From Selaginella moellendorffii (Eukaryota > Streptophyta > Lycopodiopsida > Selaginellales > Selaginellaceae), in NCBI RefSeq assembly GCF_000143415.4, contig NW_003314340.1, forward strand, positions 738,161 through 802,160: DNA of 64,000 bases. Direction: 5' to 3'. This document shows, one piece after another, positions 21,998 to 33,388 of the stretch; within the stretch, counting starts at the first letter, position 1; each line of letters opens with the position of its first letter. The notes under the pieces were generated by a model that was not told where the DNA came from, did not search any database, and saw only the letters and a program-made list of their open reading frames with translations. Position numbers and translations under genes: made by a program.

Positions 21998-24900
21998 ATG
22001 GCCTTCAGAGTTGGGGAAAAGGTTTACATTTTGAATGGTGGGAAGAGAGTTGCAAAAGGGACCCTTGTGTCTATGGATCGGAACTTTGTTATACACTGTC
22101 AAAGGCTTGGGGAAGGCAATGCTGCTGTATCAGTAGAGACTGTCTTCGATGGGAATGTGGTCGCTATTGAACGAGGAGAGATGGTCGTCGGGGTAAATGT
22201 TGTTGTTGCCTTGAAAAATCTTCAGAAGAAAGCAGATGTTGGGGACAGCGCAAGTGCGACGCATGTTCCCTCCGTGGATCTTAAGAACCGTGCTACATGG
22301 ATTCAGGCAAAGGTGTTTCTAAACAACCCCGAGGGGGAGGTGGTAGCTGAGGGCTTAGCCACAGTTGTCGATCCAAGAGATGCGGTTGCTAATCAAGAAT
22401 TGGGCTGGGATGATATTGGAGTTGCAATTTTAGAGGTTGTTGACACAGAAGAAAACAGTCTGACTATTGGAAGCATTGTGCGGTGGAAATTGAGGCATTT
22501 AGTGTTTGAGAATGTGAAGGATTCACAATCAAACACCACTACAACTGATGACAGAACATCTCTTCATGGGAAAAGAAAGTACACCTTCCTACAGCGCAGC
22601 CAAAGGGATCTGAGCAACGAACCGAAAAGGCAGAAAATGGCGATGGAGGTTCGAATGGTCTCGACAGTTGCTTGTTGCAAGAGGAGGTGCTGTCAACATG
22701 CTGATTGGGATGCTATTGAAGAGGAGAGAGCAAGATACAAGACATTGTCCTGGAAGGTAGCTCGCAATTTTGTGTATGAGGCATTACGGTCATCTATTGA
22801 TGCTTCAGAACATCAGGTGGGGGGCATGGTCTTCCAGAGGGGTTTGGTCTGCATGAAGGCATGGAGAATCATTTATGGAGTCCCTCGAACCACATTCTAC
22901 AGAATCAAAACTGAGTTCGAGGAACAAAGGGTTCAACAGGCAGTCCATGGGAACGACGGTACGCACAAAACCAGGGGTCATGTTGTATATGGAGAGGCAA
23001 TCTTCAAGAGGTTTGTCGAGACATGTAGCGAGCAGCAACCACATAAAACCCGCCTCTTGGAAGATGGAACACGAGACACCCAACGAGTTCTCCCTTCCAT
23101 GTATACCAAGGGGGCCATATTGGAAGATGTGAATCGGGAACTCCAGAGTAATGGCTACAGGAAGCTGAGCCAATCTAGATTTAGTAGATTGTGGAGCAAC
23201 AGGTTCAGGGATGTGAGTATAGGAAAGTACTCCAGCTTTTCAAAGTGTGACGAGTGCACTGCTATCAAAATGGCTTTGTCGAAGAATTCTTGCAGCGCTC
23301 AAGAGCGAGAGACGTTGGTTAGAAGGCGGCTCGACCACAACATCGAGCAGAGAAGCTGCAGGACTGCATATTATCATAATAGGATTCTCTCCATGGAGAG
23401 ACCTGACTCTTACCTCTGCATCATCCACGACAAAATGGATCAGAAAAAGACGTGCTTACCTCGACTCAATCCTGCCCCCAAGGCAATCTCTTCATCCATG
23501 CAGCTGCCTGTGTCTCTGTTTGGCATAATCGCTCATGGGCATGGTGCCCAGAACTATGGGAACTTCTTTGTGCCTCTATGGGGTGGCGGGGGTGCAAACA
23601 TGATGATTGCGTCCTTAGCAAAACACTTAAGGTCTCTGCAAAGTGCGCAGACTGAGCTGAACGGCCAACCCTTGCATAAGGCCCTTGTCGATCGAACCCC
23701 ATACAGGGTTCAGCTGGAGGAGGAGCAAAGGCTTGCAGTATCGCGTGGGGCCCCATGCCATCCTAGTGAATATGTTGGCCGTCAGATTGTAGGGTTATCA
23801 CGTGAGGCCTCATGCCATTACGACGAGGCTGGTCGCCCGGTGAATGCACAGCCTCATCCAAACGAAGCAGAATCTCAAGGAAGTTCTTGCGGCCGATGTG
23901 GCCTTCCACCCCATCTTCTGCTCCAAACAGACAATGCTGGCAGTGAGAACAAAAACATGTACGTCTTCGCGTACTTGGCGATGCTTGTTGCCAAAGGCAT
24001 ATTTGAAACGGTTACACTTGGCTTTCTCATGGTTGGGCACACTCATGAAGACGTCGATGCCATGTTCAGTCACCTGGCAGAGTCCCTCCGGCGATCCAAT
24101 GTCCTCACCCTCCCACAACTCTACGATGAATTCCAAAATTGCATCAAAGGCACTGTTGAAGCTGCACTTGTGACAGAGGTTCCAGACTTTAAGGGGTTTG
24201 TAAGAGGCTACATCAGGGACGGATCCGAAACGCTGATTGGCCACTCCAAGCCTCTTCAGTTTCATTTCAGCATGCGTGATGGTGCTCCAGTGATGAGGTA
24301 CAAGATGAGAGAATGGGACACAGTGTGGCTGCCAGTGGATGGCATTGAACTCTTCAAGAGAGATCCCATAATTGGGGAACCTATGATTCCTCAGGGTTCC
24401 CCACGGCCGATGCACCCGGATGGACTCAAAGACCAGGAAAGTATAGTGGCCGGGATTAGACAGCATATTGCCTTCTGGAAGAGGGGGTTGGTGTTTGGTG
24501 GAGAATCCTATTTTAAGAGGTGCAAGCCTTTGCTCGAATACTGGGAGAAGATTATATCTGCTATCCAAAATGGGCCGGTTGTATATGAAGAATTGGAAGA
24601 GTCCTTTTGGCCAGAACCCAGAGCACCAGATAGTAGCGGAACAATGTCCTCTGGAAATGCAGTGACAGATAACGATGTTGAGGATCACTATTGTGGGCCG
24701 AGGAACAAGAAGCCGGATTCAGCATTCAATCCAGTACAGGTCTGCAAAGGAATGGTCGTGCTTGTCAGACCCAGTAATAAAAAACAAATGATATGGGTGG
24801 GGCGCTGCATCACTGATGCAGAGGAGGACGCGGAAACTAACTCCTTCAATGTAACTGTGGAGTGGTTCAAGCCAAGTTCCGGATATACGAAGGATTGCCT

Positions 24901-25139
24901 AGAAAAGAGATGGGTGCTGAATCCAAGGGATCCCAGCATGAGCATATCGGTGGATAATGTTGTGCATGGTTGGATGCGGAAGCAGAGTGCCACCATCACC
25001 TTGCCAGACCATGCAAGAGATGCAGCAAGAGCATTCATAACCCGGGTTCAAGGTGAGATTCATTAATATTCCTTTACTAAGTTTCTAATGTATTTTATTT
25101 CAAGGTGAACAATCCGAATCTGAATCAGAGGAGGCGTGA
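21998..25139 (+). CDS. Transposase-like protein: En/Spm-type N-terminal module + DUF7869-like DDE core
   Basis: Main exon 21998-25052, then an optional 52-nt intron and a last exon 25105-25139 (1,029 residues). Without splicing the frame stops at 25066 (1,022 residues). An acceptor (CACTTTCAG) just before the ATG suggests a leader intron. The N-terminus has a module like those of plant En/Spm-related proteins (VFLNNPEGEVVAEGLATVVDP). The core has the segments YLCIIHDKMDQKKTCLP (Asp478/481), LLQTDNAGSENKN (Asp645) and FLMVGHTHEDVDAMFS (Glu684, Asp685, Asp687). These match the DUF7869 family as I remember it and could form a DDE/D triad. Cys-rich segments (CCKRRCC, CDEC) may bind zinc. The frame is intact over 1,000 codons, so it may be recently active. 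Confidence 0.75.
23740..23818. repeat. Two coding copies of the palindrome in the transposase gene
   Basis: Copies at 23740-23761 and 23797-23818 are 57 nt apart. They read SRGAPCH and SREASCH in the protein, just upstream of the QTDN motif. The segment between them is not conserved-looking, so it may be a surface loop created by insertion. Confidence 0.8.
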
Positions 25140-25213
25140 TGGCATGTGGCCCTTTGCACTAGTATATCTTAATACCGGTCTGAGAAATAGAATGGCATGT
25201 GCCCTCAGGCCTT

Positions 25214-28090
25214 TTACTAAATCACCTTTGAAAGAAATGCAAGCCTCTATGTCGTAAAAAAAAGGTACTAGAGAAATTCCTTAATAATATGAATGTTATT
25301 TAGTTTCATGAAAATACACTAAGGGTCAAATGAGTTAAATGACTTCTCCAGACTAGCAATGCCTCTTGCTACACCTTCACAATTAGATTCGTTAGAAAAA
25401 GATAACATTGAATAATATCTAAATGTTCTCACCATTAAGTTATATGTCTGGCTAATAGGAATGACGTTCATCTTGGAAAGCTCACCACACGCTCAATGAA
25501 CAAACAAATAGTGTGTGCGCGCATGCCATCGCTCTTCTTTAGCTTCAGATTCGGCTTGTTCACCTTGACAATGAGATTTTTTATACAACCAGATGGACTC
25601 AGTCTGGACACAAAGTCACCGCGCTAGTCACCATGCCCCAGATATGTCTAGCCCCTGGACAAAAAACATATAATTTCACGTCATTTTCAAATACTTGAAA
25701 ATTTGTACCTAGTCCCATTTTACTGAATAAATCCCACTTTAACGAAATAGAGCTTATGTATGGTACAACTCCTTTTATTCTTATTGCCAATCCTTATATC
25801 CGGTCCGAGTTCTTCCATATAAAACCTAAGGATGATGTGTATTATTGATGATCACGTTATGGTAATTGCCACATATCATTCTTAGGATGATGCTCAACAT
25901 TTGTATGAATTTCCCACATATTTCCAAGGGACAACATTGCAATAGTACAATGGTTTGAGTGCAATTATTTGTGTGGATTGGAGCATTCTCCTAAATATCT
26001 TCAAATGTGTATTTAGATATGATGACAATTGTGACGATGCCTTTTGACAATTGCATCATCTTTGTAAAAGGCTATACCATCTAAATCAATGCAATTTAGA
26101 TGCAATTTAGTATTCATTTTTGAAACTTTTTACTTCTTATGGAGCAAAATATGTTAGAGTGGATTAAGTTGGGAATGTTGTGGTTAACACTTTATTAAGA
26201 TCTTGTAAAATTTATGCATGCACTTGCTTTAGCCACCTGTGAATAATCAAAGAGAACAACTTAAGAGACGGTCTATGGGCTTTAAATATAGAGGGAAAGG
26301 GCCTATGAATAAGAGTGCACTCCGTTTTCCAATCGGTTAAGGGTCTTGATTGGGTCTGAATAGTACTGGGCTGAGTGACCTCTTAGGAAATCCAAATTCA
26401 TGAGTTTACATTTGGTGTCGGAGTGAGTTGAGTCCGACTCTATTGGTTGACTTAGGGGAATCACACCACATATTGATAATGACATCTGGGGGTAGGGTGT
26501 CAAGAGAGTAGGGTTCTCGGGAGAGTTGTAGCTCTTAGCTTCCGTTCATAAGGGCATGAACTTATAGGGAAACATGGTGAATTGTAAACAAATAAAGAGA
26601 ATGACTTAAAAGACAATACATGTATAAAGGGAAAGGGCCCATGAATAAAAGTGCACCCCTTTTCCAATCAGTTAAGGTTTTAAGATATTTAGGGTTAAGT
26701 GTTCTTGGGTTTGAATAGTACTAGTTTGGGTGACCTCCCAAGAAGTCCAAATTCAGGAGCTTACACCACCCTTAACAATGCTCTTTGCTTGATATAATAT
26801 TATGAAATATTGCCTTTTCCACTTTTCGCTGCATATCCTTCCTATGGGAAATGAACCTATTCCAATGGACTACTACTGTCCAAGTTCAAGGATAAAGGCA
26901 ATGACGTGGTTGTGACCATGATGTCTGCTATTGGGTATGTGATGAAGTTGGTTAAACTTATCAACGTTGTTAGTGTTTTTTGGAATGGCAAACTTCATTT
27001 CCTAAATAGAAACCTTGGCATCAATAATGTTTTATTGGTGCTCTTGCAATAGAAGGTTTGAATATTGAGATGCTTCTAGAAAATAAAGGGTCATACGAGT
27101 AGTGAAGGGTCCTTGTGCAAATAAGTTAGTGCCCTCCATTTTTCTTTCTAGAGTATTATCAAGGGGTTCATTTGGCACCTATTCATTTAGTGTTTACTTT
27201 CCAAATTTATTTTTATTCCAAAAGGTTTCCTATTATTTTCTCTATGTTGAATGATATAAACTCAAATTAATCTTCCATTACTTAGCCTATTGCTAGATAT
27301 TGCCATCTACATTTGCATTGTGTGGTAGAGTTAATTTTCAATCTTTATGGCAATAGCCGTACATACGCATGTGCTTGGGATGAGGTAGACCTAGTTGTGC
27401 ATATGGGCAATCTCAAACTTGAGTTATAGTCATTGTAGCTAGTGATAAGTCAAACTTTTGGCCTCATATTTGTTATGGATTAGTTGCGGCACAAGTTAAA
27501 TATGACGTTAAGGCTTCTCCCCTTTTAAAAGTATCATCAAGGGGTTCACTCGGCACCTGTTTATTTAGTGTTTATTTTCCAAGTTTGTTTTAATTATAAG
27601 AGTTCTCCTATTATTCTCTCCATGTTGATTGATATATACTCGAGTTTATTTTTTATTGCTTAGCTTGTTACTACATATTGCTATTTATATTTACGTTATG
27701 TGGCAGAGCTAGTTTTCATTTTATATAGCAATGGCCGTACACATGCATGTGCATAGGATGAAGTAGACTTAGTTGTGCATTTGGGTGATCTTGAGCTTAA
27801 ATTGCAGTCATTATAGGTGGTGTCAAGTCAATTTTTTGACATCATCTTTGGTATATACTAGTTGTAGTGCAATCATGCCAAGTATGACTTTGAAACTTCC
27901 TTCCCTTATCTAATACTTCCTTATATTTCTTCTATTCTTTTCACTTCTGTTTTTCTTCATTTTTTTATTTTACCTTTGCTTCCATTAGTTTTGTCTCCCT
28001 ATTACTTTCTCCTATGTTTCTATTTTATTCCTTTATTCCCTCTTTAGATCTCTTCAACAATCTTTGTATTGGAGTAGTTGACTAGCTCAT
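25214..28090. repeat. Decayed repetitive DNA, no gene
   Basis: AT-rich sequence without long frames. A direct repeat of about 140 nt lies at 26275-26420 and 26625-26770 (GGGCCTATGAATAA.AGTGCAC). A tandem duplication of about 378 nt lies at 27153-27530 and 27531-27905. Probably the 5' half of the old Ty3/gypsy element whose RT follows. Confidence 0.6.
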
Positions 28091-28970
28091 AAAAGTGTAT
28101 GTTGATCTCTTTAAATTTGATTTATTATCTAGGGCTAAGATTGCAATATGTTATCATATTCTAATTAGGGATACGTGTCCAATTAAGGTTCCTATTTGTC
28201 ATTAGTCACTAAAAGAGATCAATATTTTACTTGGAAATATCAAGGAAATATTTAAAAGTTGTAGAGTCTTTGGGCATATGAACCTCATTTTGTGATGAAG
28301 CCTAATAAGAGTATTTGTTTTTGCATTAACTATTGTTCATTAAACAAAGTGATAATCCCAAATGTGTACCCTCTTCCTCACATTGCTATTATCCTAGATT
28401 GTATGGGGAGAAGTTGTTAATTTATCAAGTTAAATTTTCCTTTTGGGTAATAAGTGTTGATGGTTAAGGAATATATTCCCAACACTAATTTTTATACACC
28501 ATTTAATTTATATGAGTTCTTAGTGATGTTATTTGGTTTAAACAATGCTCCAATGATTTTCTATCGAATGATGGACGAGATTATGTGCGATATGCCAAAA
28601 GTGACTATTAACTTCATTGATGATGTCTTAATTCATTTGAAGGGGATGTGAGAAGAACACATTTGTGATGTTTATAAGGTATTTGATGGGCAAGAAGTTG
28701 TTTTAAAGATAAAGTGATCAAAGTGAGTGTTTTAGGTCTAAGTCCATTTGGAGAAGATCATTACTGTGTAAAAGATTTGAGTGTCTTGCAGTATATCCCA
28801 GATACAATATTCTATGCATTAAGTTCCCTACTCCAAAGTGTGTGAATGACATGTAATGCTTCTTAGGCAAGGATGTATAGTGTGTATTACAATATCTTGG
28901 CCATTTCGTTAAGCATCTTTTTTATTGTATTGCACCATTGAAAGCATAGTGTAAACGATTAAATTTTCCA
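28090..28970 (+). pseudogene. Decayed Ty3/gypsy reverse transcriptase fragment
   Basis: The best frame, 28454-28651, keeps RT signatures: FLVMLFGLNNAP, corresponding to the MPFGLxNAP block, and FIDDVLIHLKG, corresponding to the YxDD block. Upstream, INYCSLNK is a trace of the IDYRxLN motif. Many stops and frameshifts are present. The missing 3' half (RNase H, integrase) continues at 39.5 kb, so the element was split by later insertions. Confidence 0.8.
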
Positions 28971-28972
28971 TT

Positions 28973-31330
28973 CTACTTTAATCATTTAACCACACTTTTG
29001 ACCATTTGGAGGAGTCTTATCACAACCTTTATAAATCCTATTCTGGACTTGAGGACTTGCTAACCTCGAGAATGGTATCCATGCCACTCAACCTTTGCAT
29101 TTGATCTAAGTGCTTCATGTGTTTGATCCCATGACTGATACCCAAAAGTACCATTGGCATATTAGCCCATTATGCTAAAGCCATACCCATTCACCTTTAT
29201 CACATCGATGATCTAACACCATCTACATCACTATCCTGTTTCTCAAAAATTGGCCATCCATCTATAAGCGATCATCCTAGATTCCCTCTTTAGCATCTTT
29301 AAGATGCCTGTAGACATGGGGAACAACCTTCTTTAGTATCCCTTTTTTGATCCCCATCAAGTCCCTTTTTGTCTACGGCTATGTTCGCCAACATTGCCAC
29401 TAAGTCAAGGCCCACAGACTCGACCCCTAGGGACTTCCTCACCATATGATTGTATCTTTAGTCTCTACACTAGAGAACTACTCTTTTTCCTTTCCACAGT
29501 CTGGGACTTTAGGACAACATTTTGGAACACCGTGGCCTTATGCAAACCTTATAAGTACTTTCCCCACCTTCCACCTTTGGGTGCTCTAGCCATATGACTA
29601 AAGCGAGGTTCTAATGAGCTGCATTAGGTATCCAAGTAGGTAGTGCCACCCACACTTGGATTGTGTGAGACACAAATCCCTAATCCCCAAAATGGAGCCA
29701 AAAGGGTGCCACGTGGTAGTGGCCAAAGTGAAAGCCAAATGAGCATAACACATTTGGACTAAAAGCTTTGACTTGAAAGGTCGAGAGTGGGAGTGGAACC
29801 CCCAACAAAGTGCTCAAGGAACAAGCACCAAAAGAGCAATAAGTGAGTCTCTAAAAAAGGGACATAAGAGGACCAACACATGAGACGTGGAAGAGTCCAA
29901 GATGGACTTGAGATGGAATCTAAGATGGTCCGAGATAGATTCGAGATGGAGTTTGAGATGGACCCGAGATGGAGTCTGAGATGGACCCAAGATGGACCCC
30001 AACTAGAGTCCAAGATGAAGTCTGAGATGGACTCGAGATGGATTCCGAGATGGACCCGAGATAGAGTCTGAGATGGACTCGAGATGGATTCCGAGATGGA
30101 CCCGAGATAGAGTCTGAGATGGACCCGAGATAGAGTCCGAGATGGACCCGAGATGGAGTCCGAGATGGACCCGAGATGGAGTTCGAGATGGACCCAAGAT
30201 GGAGTCCGAGATGGAGTCCAAGATGGACCCGAGATGGAATCCAAGATGGAGTCTGAAAAGGATCCGAGACAGAGTTCGAGGTCGAGACCGAGACTGGGAC
30301 CGGGACCGAGACCAAGGCCAAGACCTAGGCCGAGACCTAGGCTGAGGCCGAGTTTGAGTCCGAGTCCGAGTCTGAGTCCAAGTTCGAGTCCAAGGGTGAA
30401 AGCCTAAAGTGTTCGTCTCCCAGACCCTAGGGGGTTTGGTGAGCTCCAAAAGTATAGTAGCGGGGAAAACTCCAATAGAGCCAGTTTGGCCCAAGAAGGC
30501 TATACCCAAGTGTTGGTTGATGGGATAACCATTGGGAAGTCCAAGGCTAGAGTGAATACGGATTGATAAGCGGGGTAGCTTGGTGAAGTGTTCAAGAACT
30601 AGCTCTAGTTCCCCCGGGAGATCGAATAGCCCATGCTCCCAATCCAAGTGTGGGTGGCACTACCTACTTGGATACCTAGTGTGGCTCAATGGAACCTTGC
30701 TCTAAGCCCATGGCTAGAGCACCCAAAGCCGGAGGTGGGAAGAGTGCCCATGAGGCTTGTGTAGGGCCACGGTGTTCCGAAATGTTGTCCCAAAGTCCTA
30801 GACTATGGAAAGAAAGAGGAGTGGCCCTCTGGTGTAATGACCAATGATACAGTCATATGGTGAGGAAATCCCAGAGGACAGTGGGACTTAATGGTCGGGC
30901 CTGTGGGCTTTATCATAGGGGCAGTGTTGGCAAACACGGCTATAAACAGAAAAGGGACTTGGTAATAACTATAAAAGGGATATTGGGGAAGGCTATTCCT
31001 TATATTTGCGGACATCTTAAGGATGTTAAGGAGTGGACCTAGGATGGTCACTCATGGATGGATGGCCTAGTTTTTGAGAGACGAGATTGCAATGTAGGTG
31101 GTGTTGGACCACTAGTGTGACCAAGGTGAATGGGCATAACGTTAGCATAACAAGCAAGTATGTTGGTGGTACCTTGGGGTGTCGGTCATGGGATTGGACA
31201 TATGGAGCACTTGGACCAAGTGCAATGGTTGTAAGTCCAGAATAGGACTTATAGAGGTTGTGAGTGAAACTCCTCCAAGTGGTTGAATGTGTGGTTAAGT
31301 GACTAAATAGAATGGAAAAATTAATCATTT
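28973..31330. repeat. Large inverted repeat around an old LTR
   Basis: The arm 28973-29672 is repeated in reverse complement at 30641-31330 with visible divergence. Shared landmarks include TAACCACAC, TGGAGGAG and TAGTGCCACCCACACTTGGATTG. The spacer 29673-30640 is an old LTR-like sequence in minus orientation with a GAGATGGACCC minisatellite (29884-30400). No coding frame is supported. Confidence 0.8.
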
Positions 31331-31335
31331 ACAGA

Positions 31336-31809
31336 TTGGGAGTGTCAACCATTCGATCTCCTAGAGGAGCTAAAGCCGACTCTTCAATACTTCACCAAAC
31401 TATTCTGTTTATCTGTCTATATTCACTCTAACCTTGGACTCCTCAATGGTTATATCATCACCCAACACATGGATATAACCTTCCTTAGTCACACTAGCCT
31501 TTCCAAGCCAAATTGGCTCCACAAGAGTCCTTCCCCTACTATACTTTTGGAGTTCACCAAACCCCCAAAAGATGAACACTTTGGGCTTTCATCTTCGAAT
31601 TCGGATTACTCTCAATCTCGGTCTCAATCTTGACTTTAGACTCTATCTCAGGTCCATCTCCGACTTGACCTCAGACTCCATCTCGGGTCCATCTCAAACT
31701 CCATCTTGTATCCATCTCAAATTCCATCTCGGACTCCATATCAAATCCATTTCGAACTTTATCTTAGATCTATATTGAACTCCATCTCAGACTCCATCTT
31801 GGATTGCTT
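31336..31809 (+). repeat. Old LTR, left part (split by chromovirus insertion)
   Basis: Homologous to the reverse complement of 30640-30150 (shared TATACTTTTGGAG, CACTTTGGGCTTTCA and the CCATCTC minisatellite). The remainder of this LTR continues at 39089-39435, to the right of the chromovirus. Confidence 0.7.
31805..31809. repeat. Target-site duplication, left (TGCTT)
   Basis: Five bases TGCTT directly before the left LTR match 39084-39088 after the right LTR exactly. Confidence 0.93.
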
Positions 31810-32985
31810 TGTAAGCCACAAATTTTTCTTTTCCACTTTGCCAGCTTACCTCGCCTATCCGTCCAACACTGCCTTGGCTTTTGCTAAGTTCCCTCGCCAA
31901 GGTTCCCGCCTATGGTACCAGCTCCTACTTGGTTTCAGCTACTCACTGCACGAGTAACGGAGTGTTAGCCATCCTTCCATGGATTCCCAAATCACTCCCA
32001 ATCCCCCTCCCCGGGTTAGACTGGACTTAAGGTTCGGCTACACTCCCCGCAAGCACAAGCAGCCAATCACACCAAGCTTCCAGGTTCCTAACATCCCTTG
32101 GTACCACAAGACTTGATCATGGGACCCTCTAAATCCCAAGTCTTGAGTGCAACACTTGCTTCGGGACGCCGGGGCGAAACACCGTGGCCTAGCAGCTCGG
32201 TATGGGTACCTCTCGCCCCCCACTTCCATCCCGAAGGAAGGCCCAAGCCCCTAGGAAGGGCGAGGACCAATGAGCCGCATGGTACTCAAGTGGGGCACCA
32301 CTCCACATGAGCCGGGAGCACCGCAATCAGTTTCCCTTTCGGGAGTGGGAGCTGCTCTTGAGCACTTCCTTGGATGGCCCCTCCGGCACCAGCCAAGTCC
32401 ATGCTCACTCCCACCCAAGGCCCCTCGGTCCCAGTCCCAACCTCAAGTCGGTTTGGAAGCCCAACTGGAGAGTCCCTTCAAAACTGGTTCCTGGACCTCA
32501 CTATCCCTGCTATACTTTTGGAACCCCCTGCAGCCCCCCCCCCCCCCCCTGGGACACGCACGCTTTGGGCTTTCACCCCTTGACCCGTATTAGTATTTGG
32601 ACTTAGTCTCTGGCTCGATCTCGGACCCGATTTCGGATCCGACTTCGGATTCGGGTTCGGACTCGATCACGGACTCGATCTCGGACCCGATCTCGGACCC
32701 GACCTCGGACCCGATCTCGGACCCGACCTCGGACTCGACCTCGGACTCGGTCTCGGACCCGATTTCGGATCCGGACTCCGTCTCGAACTCGGTCTCGAAC
32801 TCGGACTCGAACTCGGTCCCCGAGTCGGTCTCGGACTCGATTCCGGACTCTATCTCGAACTCGGTCCTAGAGTCGGTCTTGGACTCGATCCTCGACTTGG
32901 TCCCATCCGATGAACTCTTTGTCACTTCGGTCAAGCTTTTGGGGATCCTTTAGCCTACGACATCTCGGGGAGTCGGTTCCTTACA
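31810..32985 (-). repeat. 3' LTR of the chromovirus
   Basis: 1,176 nt, TGTAAGCC..CCTTACA in plus orientation. It holds a C-homopolymer near 32537 and a 6/12-nt type minisatellite (CTCGGACCCGA) at 32600-32900. Longer than the other LTR mainly through more minisatellite units and the poly-C tract. Confidence 0.95.
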
Positions 32986-33388
32986 ACTCCACCACCCATA
33001 GAAGAAGTTCGATGCCCACATCGAACGTCTCGTTTTATCCTACGACTTGTTGTCCATGTCTCCGGGGGCATCCCCCCACTTAGCGGTGTGCCTAAGTTAG
33101 CCTCCCCGGCCAAGAGCCCATGACAACGGAATATAGGTGTCCCTATACTCCTCACCTCACCACGCCCTAGTATAGGGTCGGGACTTGAACCCAGCCTTGC
33201 TTTACTAGGGGGTTGGGACTCGAACCCAACCTCCGTAGAATACGTCTACGGATTCGACATCCCCGCAGGGAGTCGGGCGTAGTGCCCTACGCCTGGTCGA
33301 CCTATCCAACCCATGCTAATTAGCTTACCTTTGGCGCGCCTTCGGGTCCCAACATATGCCATTTGCTCAACTTTGCAAATTGATATTT

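Larger units (their letters stand above)
12612..25213. mobile_element. Candidate large DNA transposon / selfish element with dispersed palindromes
   Basis: This block holds a transposase-like gene (+), a giant ParB-like/HAD gene (-) and at least fifteen copies of a 22-nt palindrome. Half-site consensus is ATGGCRTGNGG, followed by its reverse complement. Good copies begin at 13972, 14047, 15264, 15455, 15596, 17095, 18372, 18432, 18509, 19312, 21726, 21824, 21894, 23740 and 23797. Weaker ones are at 20135, 21111, 25139 and 25192. Palindrome-like half sites start near 12612 and the last copy ends at 25213; these limits define my boundaries. I could not find terminal inverted repeats or a target duplication, so the true ends are unknown. 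Confidence 0.55.

Noticed and set aside
24000-25066. Terminal inverted repeats of the 12.6-25.2 kb block
   Set aside because: I compared sequence near both limits by eye and found only the dispersed palindromes, no long terminal inverted repeats or target duplication.
12612-25213. CRISPR-like array from the repeated 22-nt palindromes
   Set aside because: Spacing is irregular (tens to thousands of bases), there are no uniform spacers, no cas genes, and the host is a plant.
29759-30647. Ser/Pro/Arg-rich ORFs over the GAGATGG repeats
   Set aside because: They are translations of a minisatellite in an old LTR.
32590-32953. Asp-Ser and Glu-rich ORFs in the chromovirus LTR
   Set aside because: They follow the CTCGGA minisatellite on both strands and lie in LTR sequence, not in gag or pol.
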